Positions 9,575 through 14,423 are shown, counted from the stretch's first letter. The stretch is DNA of 17,612 bases from Pavlovales sp. CCMP2436 (GCA_026770615.1 MU632017.1:3362-20973), one strand, 5' to 3'. The notes: generated by a model from the letters alone, not told the origin. Program-made: numbers and translations.

Positions 9575-10555
9575 GTTGTTGTTGGTATTATTAATGGTGT
9601 TGTTGTCAATATTTTTGTTGATACGTTCTTCTCATTATTGCTCGCCAGTTGCTCGCACCCCTCTGTCGCGGGTTCGAAACAATAACAACCACAATAATTA
9701 CAAAAAACAATAATTACAATCATCATCACATACCTGTCGCGGGTCCGAAACAATAACAGCAACAATAATAACAATAACTATGATTACAATCGTCATCACA
9801 TACCTGTCGCGGGTCTGATGCGGAAGCAACGGTGCTCTTCCCGCGCTCGAAGGCAGAGCGCACGCTCTCTCCCTGAAAGAGCGCGAACAGGAAGTGCCGC
9901 GCGAACAGGGCTGCGTCGTCGTCGAGCACCTGCGGCAAGGAGGGGAGAGAAGGGGGGGGGGGTTGTGTGTGTGAAAAAACGCGAACAGGGCCGGGTCGTC
10001 GTCAAGCAACTGCACATTTGTGTGTATGTGTGGGTGTGTGCGTGTGGGTGGGTGGAGAAAGTGTGCGTGTGTGCGTGGCCAGAATGTCAAACATGGGTCA
10101 GTGTCACATGTGTCTGATGGGGGTCACCTGATAGAGATCACAAATTGGGGCACGTAGGGTAGGGCTAGTGTCACATAGAGCGGGGGGGGGCAATGTCAGG
10201 GCGGACAGTCAGGGAGGACAGTCAGGACGGGCAGTCAGGGCAGTCACCTTGGCGTCCGATGCGATAGCCACAACGTGCCGGCAGCCGGCAGCAACGAACG
10301 CTCTCCCCGCCTCGAGCGAGTGACACGCCCCGAGTACCACCACCGACACGCCCGCGAGCCCGCCCGCCACTGTGGGCGAGACGCCGTCATCAGAGGCTGC
10401 CGAGCCGTCACTGGACGGACCGCCGCGGAGCAGGGCCTGCAATATTTATTATAAATAAATAAATAAATAAATATGTATATAGATGCCCCAGTCCTGGACC
10501 TGTTTCTCAGTATGGAGTCCCGTAAAAAATTGTCGGAAGCCCCGCACTGGCACAT

Positions 10556-10587
<32 letters not shown>

Positions 10588-12371
10588 GTAGAGGTAGATA
10601 AAGATATAGAGAGAGATAGAGATACGTACAGATATATAGATTCTAGATTCTAGAATCTAGATCTAGATTCTAGATCAGATCTAGATTTCAGTTCTAAATT
10701 CTAAATCGTCTAGATCATTCAGATCTGGATTCTAGAATCTAGATCTTTCTACTAGTGAGGCGGGGGTATTTTGAGTGCGCATTTCTTTTCCGACAATATA
10801 AAATAAATACAAATTGGGTTTTCATCAAACTTTAAAGACCTCCCTAGACGTAAAATTCGACGGGGAACACTTTTGTCCGCCTAACTTGCTACCTGATTCT
10901 TTGAGGAATACTCTACGTCCCCTCACTACTTTGGAGGCCATTTTTTCGTCAGACCCGGATGCTGAAATATCACCCTCACCCCGTCCCCTCTGTTCTTGAT
11001 GATCCCGTTATAATCAGGTGTCGAACCGTGTACCGAAATTGTTCCTGATTCAATTCTACATTTAGATGTATTCTCAAGGTTCCTAACGAGCATACTTAAT
11101 GATGTGTAGTAGCAAGGCCGGGAAGATGCCGGTAAAATTTCACATATGTGCCATTTTCTCGTCTTTCCCAAAAGAATCAGGCTACAGATCAAGTCAACAA
11201 ATTAGTTCACATCAATTTCTACTTCTAGGGGGCTCCTCAGATTTCTACAAACATCTAACCTTGGTTAAAAATAGAATATGAGAATTGAATAAACGCAGAA
11301 TCGGGAGCCTCCCGATTCTGCATTTATTCACCAAAATACCTTCTCACGCTGCTGATTGTGATAAGTGAGATCTGCATCAGGCAGCTTATCTTATTAAATG
11401 CAGTGGGGTATATTTTTATAATTATATATACAGTATATAATGATTCACACACACACACACACACACACACATACCTGCAGCCTGCCCAGCGACACGGAGT
11501 CGCAAACTCCGGACGAGTCCTCGAGCGAGAGGTGCAGCTGCGGGAGGCCGCCCTCGGGCGATGAAGAGGGCTCGTAGTCGGCGTGACAGACGAGGTAGAG
11601 GCAGCGCGGCTGTTGCATGAGCACCTCGGAGAGCACCGACGTCGACGCGATGTCCACGCGCGCGCACACGCGCTTGCCAGTCCGCGTCAGCATCTGCCGC
11701 AGCTGGTTGAGCTCGCCCTTGAAGTCCAAACTCGCCGACTCCAGAGGTATGTAGCGTCGGTCGCGCACCGCGACGAGCGGCGAGGCGCTCAGCACTGCGA
11801 GGTCGAGGTGCGCAAAGTTGGACCGCCCAGGCACGCCCGCGTCGATCGCGCCATCAACGCCCTCGAGCGAGGAAACTTCCTCTGTGGCGAGCGCGGAGTC
11901 GGGTCCCCGTGCCTCGTACAGTGCACCGAGGAGCTTGCCCGGCTGCTGCCCGTCGAGCCTCGACTCGAGGCGGGCCACGGCGAGCGTGAGCGCGTCGACG
12001 TCGACGTCGAGGGCCGGCGGGAGGGCCGGGCCCTCGAGCAGCAGGCTGAGCACGCGCACGGTGCCCCCGCCGCCCTCCGGGTCTGCCGCACTCGGCAGCG
12101 CGCCGAGCGGCAAGCCCTCCCCCACGCCCAGCCAGCCGCCTAGCGCCTCGCTCCAGTAGCGGAGCCCCGCAAAGCCGGAGGCGCCATCGCGCTCAAGCAG
12201 CGCGCGTAGCTCGGCCGCGGCGAGGCGCGCGCCGCCCGTGCCGCGGTGGCGGAGCGCACAGCTCTCCGTGGCCGGCTGCGAGGCGTGTCGATACCTGACG
12301 ACCAGCTCCAACTCGGCTGCGCACGCTTCGGATGCCATCGACTGAGTTCCCGCTTGGTTCCCAGTGCCCAT
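357..12371 (-). CDS. Dual-module CHAT-STAND (CHAT/NB-ARC/CHAT-like/NB-ARC) tail-anchored protein, 13 exons
   Basis: Proposed join, in transcript order: 12371-11475, 10436-10248, 9929-9804, 9531-9455, 9096-8988, 8739-8701, 8459-8360, 7139-7045, 6434-6306, 5169-5077, 5001-4890, 4144-3995, 3722-357, giving about 1826 residues. Domains: PB1-like region (about 15-115); CHAT caspase-like domain (about 189-425; His263 in VCHAD, Cys337 in LGACHS); VGR motif 459; Walker A GERGVGKS 487-494; Walker [10 protein letters not shown] 556-564; RNBS-B-like VIVTS 588; then a second CHAT-like domain (about 935-1148) lacking His and Cys; VGR 1272; Walker A GGKGVGKS 1295-1302; Walker B LLVLD 1371; VVITSK 1403; membrane helix about 1803-1820. 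Family knowledge: CHAT is a caspase-fold peptidase and STAND NTPases are signalling switches in cell-death and immune pathways. Eleven of twelve junctions are phase-consistent; 4890/4144 is off by one base. The alternative is two genes split at 3723-3994. An in-frame ATG at 12338 and upstream exons are other possible starts. Confidence 0.62.
3723..3994 (-). other. Intron 12, or intergenic gap between two CHAT genes
   Basis: Seen in the transcript sense, it starts GTGCAC, contains a shadow copy of the preceding exon end, a 17-bp direct repeat (ATGCATCTCAAAAGAA at about 3835 and 3853) and a long C/T tract just before exon 13. No promoter is recognisable. Phase 0 on both sides and the pyrimidine tract favour an intron; the stop codon just past the donor leaves the two-gene reading open. 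Confidence 0.5.
3868..3906. repeat. Exon-edge shadow: 3' edge of the 3995-4144 exon
   Basis: CGGCCACCGGGGGCGGGGAA, then CCGAGCGAG, copies TGGCCACCGGCGGCGGGAAG, then CCGAGCGAG, at the exon end (about 3995-4034). On the minus strand both end in a possible donor: GTGGCCAAG|GTGCAC in the exon and GTGGCCGAG|GTTCTT in the copy. Confidence 0.7.
3995..4144 (-). CDS. CHAT-STAND gene exon 12: end of ARC subdomain
   Basis: Residues 656-705. The acceptor is CTGTGCGCAG. The sensible frame reads [15 protein letters not shown], the G-x-PL-x-L-x-x-LA-x-xL motif of NB-ARC proteins. It ends PPPVAK before a possible donor AAG|GTGCAC, phase 0. If this donor is not used, the frame stops three residues later (VHC, stop), which would end a separate module-1 gene. 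Confidence 0.6.
4145..4889 (-). other. Intron 11: AT-rich, with TA and TTA microsatellites
   Basis: No gene is visible. It holds a TA-rich block (about 4340-4510), TTA/CTA trinucleotide runs (4735-4810), a GATA run (4840-4856) and the exon-edge shadows near exon 12. A short GC-richer patch (4605-4660) has no convincing coding frame. Confidence 0.6.
4301..4331. repeat. Exon-edge shadow: 5' edge of the 3995-4144 exon
   Basis: The copy contains TGGAGAGAGACGCTCTGC against GTGGAGAGAGACACCCTGC at the exon start. On the minus strand it reads GGCAG|AGCGTCTCTCTCC against CGCAG|GGTGTCTCTCTCC, so the acceptor is copied too. It even translates in the same phase (SVSLQALEQ against GVSLHVLAQ). A smaller fragment (GAAGACACCCTC) sits at 4196-4207. 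Confidence 0.65.
4890..5001 (-). CDS. CHAT-STAND gene exon 11: start of ARC helical subdomain
   Basis: Residues 619-655 plus one base. It encodes [20 protein letters not shown] and then a helix ending EIFTHLR. Joined to the previous exon it gives LLAEDAARLL, as expected after the sensor strand. The consensus donor is CGCG|GTAACT (phase 1), but the next exon needs phase 0, so this junction is unresolved by one base. Confidence 0.65.
5077..5169 (-). CDS. CHAT-STAND gene exon 10: sensor (RNBS-B-like) strand
   Basis: Residues 588-618, phase 0 at both ends, acceptor CCTGAGCAG, donor GAG|GTATCG. It encodes [20 protein letters not shown] and then [11 protein letters not shown]. This matches the NB-ARC pattern VLVTSRxPL...ExLxxLxxEEA. 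The Arg/Lys usual after TS is Cys here, whereas the second module keeps Lys (VVITSK), so sensor function in module 1 may be altered. Confidence 0.75.
5216..5410. repeat. G/A-rich degenerate minisatellite in intron 9
   Basis: The plus strand is purine-rich, with two 21-bp units around GGGAAGGGACAGTG at 5220-5256, then irregular GGGATAGG/GGGATGG motifs. On the transcript strand this is a long C/T tract ahead of exon 10, so it may help acceptor recognition. The long minus-strand frame here ([17 protein letters not shown]) is a by-product of that tract. Confidence 0.6.
5415..5640 (-). other. GC-richer patch in intron 9, coding status unknown
   Basis: Base composition rises here and minus-strand frames are open, one reading [20 protein letters not shown]. 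No domain is recognisable, and no flanking splice pair fits the phases of the main gene. It could be part of a cryptic exon or of inserted DNA. Confidence 0.2.
5721..5885 (-). CDS. Candidate alternative terminal (poison) exon
   Basis: A GC-rich island in AT-rich intron 9. It has a possible acceptor TTTATAG|GTATCG, is phase 0 with exon 9, encodes 54 residues ([19 protein letters not shown], later [19 protein letters not shown]) and stops at TGA 5721. Skipping it joins Walker B to the sensor strand at normal spacing, so it is probably not part of the full-length protein. Inclusion would truncate the protein inside NTPase 1. An internal donor (GCA|GTGATG) could also make it an in-frame cassette. 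I do not recognise its sequence. Confidence 0.3.
   Translation of the reverse strand, partial: VSQEAPQLLLVVEEWQEADTRLGDALVPCAVMMFFGDDVRTVKCLDPSLRRRNN
5870..6020. repeat. Direct repeats around the 5' edge of the candidate terminal exon
   Basis: CTTCTTGCGATACCTATAAA occurs at about 5873-5892 and again at about 5955-5974. TATAAACTAAACAAAA occurs three times (about 5900, 5970 and 5998). The first pair duplicates the acceptor of the candidate exon. Confidence 0.7.
6003..6089 (-). CDS. Candidate cryptic exon upstream of 5721-5885
   Basis: The acceptor-like TTTGTGTGCAG is followed by 28 codons ([20 protein letters not shown], then LVIEANFV) and a TAG. It is phase 0 with exon 9. A GC donor at GAG|GCTAAT would join it in phase to 5885. 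It shares ATCGCAA and CTCGT(G)ATCGAGG-type words with the start of the 5721-5885 exon, so it may be only a shadow of that exon. Confidence 0.18.
   Translation of the reverse strand, partial: APPPPTLAPAVCARVIAKSNLVIEANFV
6195..6260. repeat. Exon-edge shadow: 3' edge of the 6306-6434 exon
   Basis: About 66 bp copies the exon end at 6304-6371. The blocks TTGGAGCCGTGCAT and GAAGTCACCAT are identical, and AC (the GT donor on the minus strand) is kept, giving a possible second donor GTAG|GTACCG. The copy's frame is disturbed, so use of this site would alter or truncate the protein. Confidence 0.8.
6306..6434 (-). CDS. CHAT-STAND gene exon 9: Walker B of NTPase 1
   Basis: Residues 545-587, phase 0 at both ends, acceptor CTCCTTGACAG, donor CTACAG|GTATAT. 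It encodes [20 protein letters not shown], a clear Walker B strand with acidic residues, followed by the helix [17 protein letters not shown] long diverged copy of its 3' end lies at 6195-6260, 109 bp further along the transcript. Confidence 0.82.
6661..7015. repeat. Long poly-A plus CA/CG microsatellite in intron 8
   Basis: About 26 A residues at 6661-6686 are followed by about 330 bp of alternating ACACAC, ACGC and GCGCGC. The transcript strand reads TG/CG repeats and ends in a poly-T run. The alternating purine-pyrimidine tract includes pure GCGCGCGCGCGC near 6920. All open frames here (VCVCVC, HTHTHT) are artefacts. Confidence 0.95.
7045..7139 (-). CDS. CHAT-STAND gene exon 8: NB-ARC RNBS-A-like segment
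   Basis: Residues 514-544. The acceptor is CTCGACAG after a long C-tract, the donor AAG|GTAAGA (near-perfect consensus). It encodes [20 protein letters not shown] and then [11 protein letters not shown]. The FVELAGV strand lines up with YVVDVRGV in the second module, in the usual position after the P-loop helix. Confidence 0.75.
7400..7500. repeat. GT/GA/GGGA purine tract in intron 7
   Basis: (GT)n, then (GA)n, then GGGA/GGGGGT runs on the plus strand. Similar G-tracts occur at 7149-7205 next to exon 8, where they form the pyrimidine tract of its acceptor. Confidence 0.85.
7632..7680. repeat. Three short repeats of AAATCGGCGGTACAA
   Basis: The unit occurs at about 7628, 7650 and 7668 with decay in the third copy (AAAATCGGCGTGCC). 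No function is apparent. Confidence 0.6.
7701..7850. repeat. Degenerate minisatellite with ACATATGT core
   Basis: About six units of roughly 22-28 bp follow the pattern GTGTCACATATGTCACATAG, then G-rich. The core TGACATATGTCA is self-complementary. A related word (GTGTCACATGTGTC, then GTGTCACATAG) recurs at 10100-10180. Confidence 0.75.
8261..8290. repeat. Exon-edge shadow: 3' edge of the 8360-8459 exon
   Basis: ACCGTCCTGCTGGAAGCGTA copies ACCGTCTTGCAGGAAGCGTC at 8358, about 26 of 30 bases over the full copy, at an offset of 97 bp. The minus-strand reading is [10 protein letters not shown] against [10 protein letters not shown], with a donor-like GACG|GTAATT in the same place. A shorter 12-bp echo of the exon 5' edge (TCAGCCGCACCG) is at 8602-8613. 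Confidence 0.8.
8360..8459 (-). CDS. CHAT-STAND gene exon 7: Walker A of NTPase 1
   Basis: Residues 480-512 plus one base. It begins after CATCTAG and encodes [20 protein letters not shown] followed by [22 protein letters not shown] is a canonical P-loop with Lys493. The donor GACG|GTATGA leaves phase 1, completed by GC of the next exon to give Gly. A diverged copy of its 3' end ([10 protein letters not shown]) lies 97 bp downstream in the transcript. Confidence 0.8.
8701..8739 (-). CDS. CHAT-STAND gene exon 6: 39-nt microexon
   Basis: Residues 467-479, [13 protein letters not shown]. The acceptor has a strong pyrimidine tract ending CCCTGCAG, and the donor is GAG|GTGCGG; both are phase 0. 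It supplies the basic helix that joins the VGR motif to the P-loop strand. With it, the spacing from VGR to Walker A is normal for NB-ARC-type NTPases. Confidence 0.65.
8841..8875. repeat. Exon-edge shadow: 3' edge of the 8988-9096 exon
   Basis: CCTGAAGCTC, then GGCCGACAAAGGTGCAATAA, then CAGTG copies the exon end at about 8987-9030, with an 8-9 bp deletion. On the minus strand the copy ends CTTCAG|GTGCAT, a GT donor, where the real exon shows CTGCAG|GCACGT. Confidence 0.78.
8988..9096 (-). CDS. CHAT-STAND gene exon 5: CHAT-NTPase linker with VGR motif
   Basis: Residues 430-466. The acceptor is CTCTTTGACAG after a C-tract. It encodes [20 protein letters not shown] and then [13 protein letters not shown], the F-V-G-R-x-x-E-L signature just before a STAND/NB-ARC P-loop. 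The reading frame requires the exon to end at CTGCAG followed by GCACGT, which is a GC-AG intron. A diverged copy of this exon end at 8841-8875 carries GT instead. Confidence 0.7.
9187..9289. repeat. Direct repeat in intron 4
   Basis: AGTGTCATGGCGGAGCCGG (about 9187) and AGTGCCATGGCAGAGCCGG (about 9270) differ by two bases at an offset of about 83 bp. The remainder of intron 4 is GA-rich (9389-9440) or featureless. Confidence 0.7.
9455..9531 (-). CDS. CHAT-STAND gene exon 4: last CHAT strand
   Basis: Residues 405-429 plus two bases of codon 430. It encodes [20 protein letters not shown], the D-x-hydrophobic-x-LL-x-G strand that closes CHAT domains. The donor GAGCG|GTGCGT leaves phase 2, which matches the single base carried by the next exon. 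The acceptor AATAAAG is weak and lies in an ATT/ATA microsatellite, so the 5' boundary is the least certain of the small exons. Confidence 0.62.
9540..9600. repeat. ATT trinucleotide microsatellite
   Basis: A run of TTATTATT units followed by GTTGTTGTTGG lies just upstream, in the transcript sense, of exon 4, and forms its poor acceptor context. Confidence 0.9.
9661..9830. repeat. Triplicated donor: exon-edge shadows of the 9804-9929 exon 3' end
   Basis: TGTCGCGGGT occurs at 9664, 9735 and 9805 (spacing 71 and 70 bp). The second and third copies both read CATCACATACCTGTCGCGGG, so the donor CGACAG|GTATGTGATG exists twice. The first copy has lost the GT. Units are filled with AAC/AAT-rich sequence. 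Confidence 0.88.
9804..9929 (-). CDS. CHAT-STAND gene exon 3: end of CHAT fold
   Basis: Residues 363-404, phase 0 at both ends, acceptor CTTGCCGCAG, donor CGACAG|GTATGT. It encodes [20 protein letters not shown] and then [17 protein letters not shown], the helix pair that follows the active-site cysteine in CHAT domains. Diverged copies of both of its edges lie in the flanking introns (see the repeats at 9981-10013 and 9661-9760). Confidence 0.78.
9981..10013. repeat. Exon-edge shadow: 5' edge of the 9804-9929 exon
   Basis: An 80-bp-offset copy of 9901-9933 with 29 of 33 bases identical. The minus-strand reading gives CAG|TTGCTTGACGACGACCC against CAG|GTGCTCGACGACGACGC, so a second possible acceptor in the same phase is present ([10 protein letters not shown] against [10 protein letters not shown]). 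Confidence 0.85.
10248..10436 (-). CDS. CHAT-STAND gene exon 2: CHAT catalytic cysteine
   Basis: Residues 300-362, phase 0 at both ends. The acceptor is ATATTGCAG and the donor AAG|GTGACT. It carries [18 protein letters not shown] followed by [13 protein letters not shown], the classic CHAT strand, catalytic Cys, helix and strand (compare the family pattern VVLSACxSG...GxxxVVAxxW). The donor sits inside a short tandem repeat of CTGACTGYCC units (10199-10246). Confidence 0.78.
10441..10760. repeat. AAAT run, GA microsatellite and TCTAGA-rich self-complementary tract
   Basis: An AAAT run (10445-10475) precedes GA repeats at 10556-10620. From 10631 the sequence is built of TCTAGA, AGATCT and GATTCTAGAATC words, each palindromic, in irregular order to about 10747. 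No coding potential. Confidence 0.85.
10760..11287. other. Unexplained unique stretch inside intron 1
   Basis: About 500 bp of moderate GC without microsatellites. Open frames up to 88 codons exist on both strands, but none shows a recognisable domain or matching splice sites. It differs in texture from the other introns, so it may be inserted DNA. Confidence 0.4.
11288..11328. repeat. Near-perfect inverted repeat (hairpin)
   Basis: GCAGAATCGGGAG at 11295-11307 faces CTCCCGATTCTGC at 11309-11321 with a one-base centre. The flanks AATAAA and TTTATT extend the pairing after one mismatch. It marks the end of the unexplained stretch in intron 1. Confidence 0.9.
11475..12371 (-). CDS. CHAT-STAND gene exon 1: PB1-like region and first half of CHAT
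   Basis: This exon gives residues 1-299. It opens with a beta-rich, PB1/ubiquitin-like stretch ([14 protein letters not shown], then [13 protein letters not shown] and [11 protein letters not shown]); this assignment is tentative. A heptad-like helix ([14 protein letters not shown]) follows, then the start of CHAT ([27 protein letters not shown]) with the catalytic His in CLYLVCHAD. The exon ends in CTGCAG before GTATGT at 11474, phase 0, right at the start of a CA/GT microsatellite. The ATG at 12371 is the first in frame; 12338 ([10 protein letters not shown]) is equally possible. Confidence 0.72.
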
Positions 12372-12390
12372 CAAACAGCGAAGGTCATCC

Positions 12391-12421
12391 CGGATTCCCG
12401 GATTCCCGGATTCCCGGATTT
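12391..12421. repeat. GGATTCCC tandem repeat near the CHAT gene start
   Basis: Four units of GGATTCCC lie about 20 bp upstream of the first ATG. Related words (GGGAATC, GAATCCCG) recur at 12450-12475 and 12675-12698. Confidence 0.9.
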
Positions 12422-12424
12422 TTG

Positions 12425-12767
12425 TCCAGGTTTGAATATCTTGAGAATCAGGGAATCTGGGAAGAATCCCGAACGTTTTTGTCCTAAGTCATGAATGCCC
12501 TTTTAAAAAGAATAACGCGCTGGATTCGCTGGCCGCCATAAGTTAAGTAGGTCGAAAAATGAAAAAAATAATGCCCGGGTGCCCCGAGATTCGCTCACTC
12601 ATACGAATGTGGTCTATGGCCCTCGCAATGTATGACCGCGAAGGTCCAGGTTTGGATAAATATTCCTTAGAGTCCGGGAATCCAGGAAGAATCCCGAAGA
12701 TTTTTATGTTTCGAGAAGCGCCCGGTGAGATTCGCTCACTCATACGAATCTGTCAATGGCCCTCGCA
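12425..12767. repeat. Direct repeats in the divergent spacer
   Basis: The 23-bp word beginning GAGATTCGCTCACTCATACG is perfect at 12586-12608 and 12727-12749, each followed by ATGGCCCTCGCA. Interleaved, GTCCAGGTTT with GAAGAATCCCGAA occurs at 12425-12475 and 12642-12697. This suggests two overlapping duplications. Confidence 0.85.
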
Positions 12768-12868
12768 TCTAGAAGCTTGCGCCGACCGAACAAAGAGATC
12801 TTAACGGGCAGATCCCCGACAGATTGTTGACAGATCCCCGTGTGGCAAGCGAACAGAGCGTGCAGGCA

Positions 12869-12898
12869 TATCTGCGACAGCACACGGCTTGGGCCGAA
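12869..12898. repeat. Interspersed repeat, copy 1
   Basis: Thirty bases (core CAGCACACGGCTTGGGCCGA) match 13275-13304 with one difference. Both copies are followed by a GCGCAGCA word and a TTTTAAAAATT run, so the similarity extends for about 55 bp. Confidence 0.85.
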
Positions 12899-13274
12899 CT
12901 TTCCATTGCGCGCAGCACTTTTAAAAATTTCGGCGAAGGGCCCAGGGAGAGTAGATAGTTTTCGGGGTGCCCGCTACAACTACATAGTATTAATTTCTGG
13001 CGTCGACCAAGTTTGTGAGTGGACGCCATCTGTTGAACCATGCTGAGCCGCTTATAATGATAATAATACTAGTACTAATACTTATAATCCTAATAATAAT
13101 AATAATAAGAATAATAATAGTAATCCACGGCGTGTCTCTGACTTCAATAATTACCTTGACTGCAGCATCTTTCGGGGCGGGTGTGTGTACGTAACACCCG
13201 ATTGGGGTTTCTACTCTACAACTGTGCCCGCTTGTGAATTTGCAGTAACTAACCGCCGGGCAGAGGGCATGCTG

Positions 13275-13304
13275 TATCTGCGGCAGCACACGGCTTGGGC
13301 CGAA
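13275..13304. repeat. Interspersed repeat, copy 2
   Basis: Direct-orientation partner of 12869-12898. It lies inside the segment bounded by the 13033/13823 inverted repeats, whereas copy 1 lies outside. Confidence 0.85.
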
Positions 13305-13351
13305 AATTGCTGCGCAGCAGTTTTTAAAAATTGTCACGCGGGACAACGTAC

Positions 13352-13401
13352 CGGCCGATGACCAGAGTCAGCTCCACCTCCTCGAACCTCCTCCTCTCCA
13401 T
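13352..13401 (-). CDS. Candidate alternative first exon of the CHAT-STAND gene
   Basis: The ATG at 13401 opens MERRRFEEVELTLVIG and then meets a strong donor GGCCG|GTACGT at phase 2. In exon 1, GTCGTCAG|GTATCG at 12295 offers a phase-compatible acceptor, giving LVIGR joined to [10 protein letters not shown]. The same place in exon 1 as read from 12338 is [14 protein letters not shown], so one segment looks like a copy of the other. Either is a plausible first strand of the PB1-like fold. The acceptor lacks a pyrimidine tract. Confidence 0.3.
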
Positions 13402-13659
13402 GAGGCACCGAACCTCCCCTCCATGACGGCGTGGCAGTGGGCGGCGAGGGTCAAGTTGAAGCCGGTTTTTTGAATGAGCTCTAGCAAAAAATGAAAAAAA
13501 ATGCCGAAGGCGTTTTCTACTTGACCCCGCCACAAATATTAATAATTTATTCCGCTCGACTCCTCTCGTCGTCGTCGGTTCATAACGACGTCACTTTCTT
13601 AAGTGAATCCGCCGTTCCAGCAGGTCTTCATTCAAAATTATAATGGCCGCCTCCCACTG

Positions 13660-14375
13660 TAGATATGGCAAGGATATTGCTTTGATATGTTGCCCATGTA
13701 CATGTGGAAAAAAATCTTCGCTGCGATATACCTTAAATATATGGTAAATACAGGGGATCGTGGGCAATAAGAAGGGCGAATTCTGAGCTTGAGGCTGAGC
13801 TTCTTAGCAAATTACATCTATTAGCGGCTCAGCATGGTTCAATAGGTTTTGTTCAGTCACTGGCTTGGTCGACGTCAGGCTGAGGTCGAGCGATCAACCC
13901 AAACCCTCATGCACCAGCACTCACATCAAAGAGTGTGAGTGTGTGCGCCCCGGCCCCCACGCCCCGCCTCGGCCGCGCCTCGGCCGCCGCAGCCCTGCCG
14001 TGGCGGCCGCAGGGAGCAGCATCGTCTTCGTAGCCTTGGTAGCCTTGAGCGGCGTCTCCGTGTGCGGCCCACCGTCGCGCGCAGCAGCGCCCACCGCAAG
14101 CGCGCGACGCATATCCACTTGAGGACCCGAGCGAGACTATACAAACAATGCTTAAATTTTCTTAAATTACATACAAACAATGCAAAAAAACGAAGTTCAG
14201 CTTCTTAACATTACAACTTCTCATTGCCCGCGGCACCCTGTATATGATAAATCAAAATCTTCGCTGCAATATGACTTATTGCTTTTTTGCCACTGTGAAT
14301 ATGGCAATATATGGCAAAAATATTGGAAAAAATCTTCGCTGGTAATATGGAAACAATATTTCCAATATTTCGCTT
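13660..14375. repeat. Repeated AATCTTCGCTG words upstream of WDR82
   Basis: AAATCTTCGCTG with a following AATAT/GATAT occurs at about 13713, 14249 and 14331, within AT-rich stretches containing ATATGGCAA words. This looks like a small degenerate interspersed repeat. No core promoter element of WDR82 is recognisable. Confidence 0.5.
13925..14112 (-). CDS. Candidate leader exon with strong donor, minus strand
   Basis: GC-rich block. The ATG at 14112 opens MRRALAVGAAARDGG, later TKTMLLPAAATAGLRRPRRG, an Arg/Ala-rich sequence like an organelle presequence. It ends at TTGAT|GTGAGT, an excellent donor (phase 2); without splicing it stops one codon later. It could be a 5' exon of the CHAT gene or of another minus-strand transcript. 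The plus strand of the same block is also open (13865-14122, with the hydrophobic run IVFVALVALSGVSV), so strand is uncertain. Confidence 0.22.
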
Positions 14376-14423
14376 CTCGGCTCGCGCTCTTCGGCAGGGC
14401 CTTGGCTCAAGGCATAGCCTGCC

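Larger units (their letters stand above)
13033..13842. mobile_element. Possible small inverted-repeat element (MITE-like)
   Basis: A perfect 20-bp inverted repeat, TTGAACCATGCTGAGCCGCT at 13033-13052 with its reverse complement at 13823-13842, bounds 810 bp. No target-site duplication is obvious directly outside (CATCTG against TAGGTT) and no transposase frame is inside. The interior holds ATT repeats and the candidate CHAT-gene upstream exon, which argues against a simple recent insertion. Confidence 0.35.

Noticed and set aside
11099..11130. GGGAAGATGCCG word shared with 4010-4022
   Set aside because: Only about 13 bases match, with no extension; it could be chance, so it is not counted as an exon shadow.
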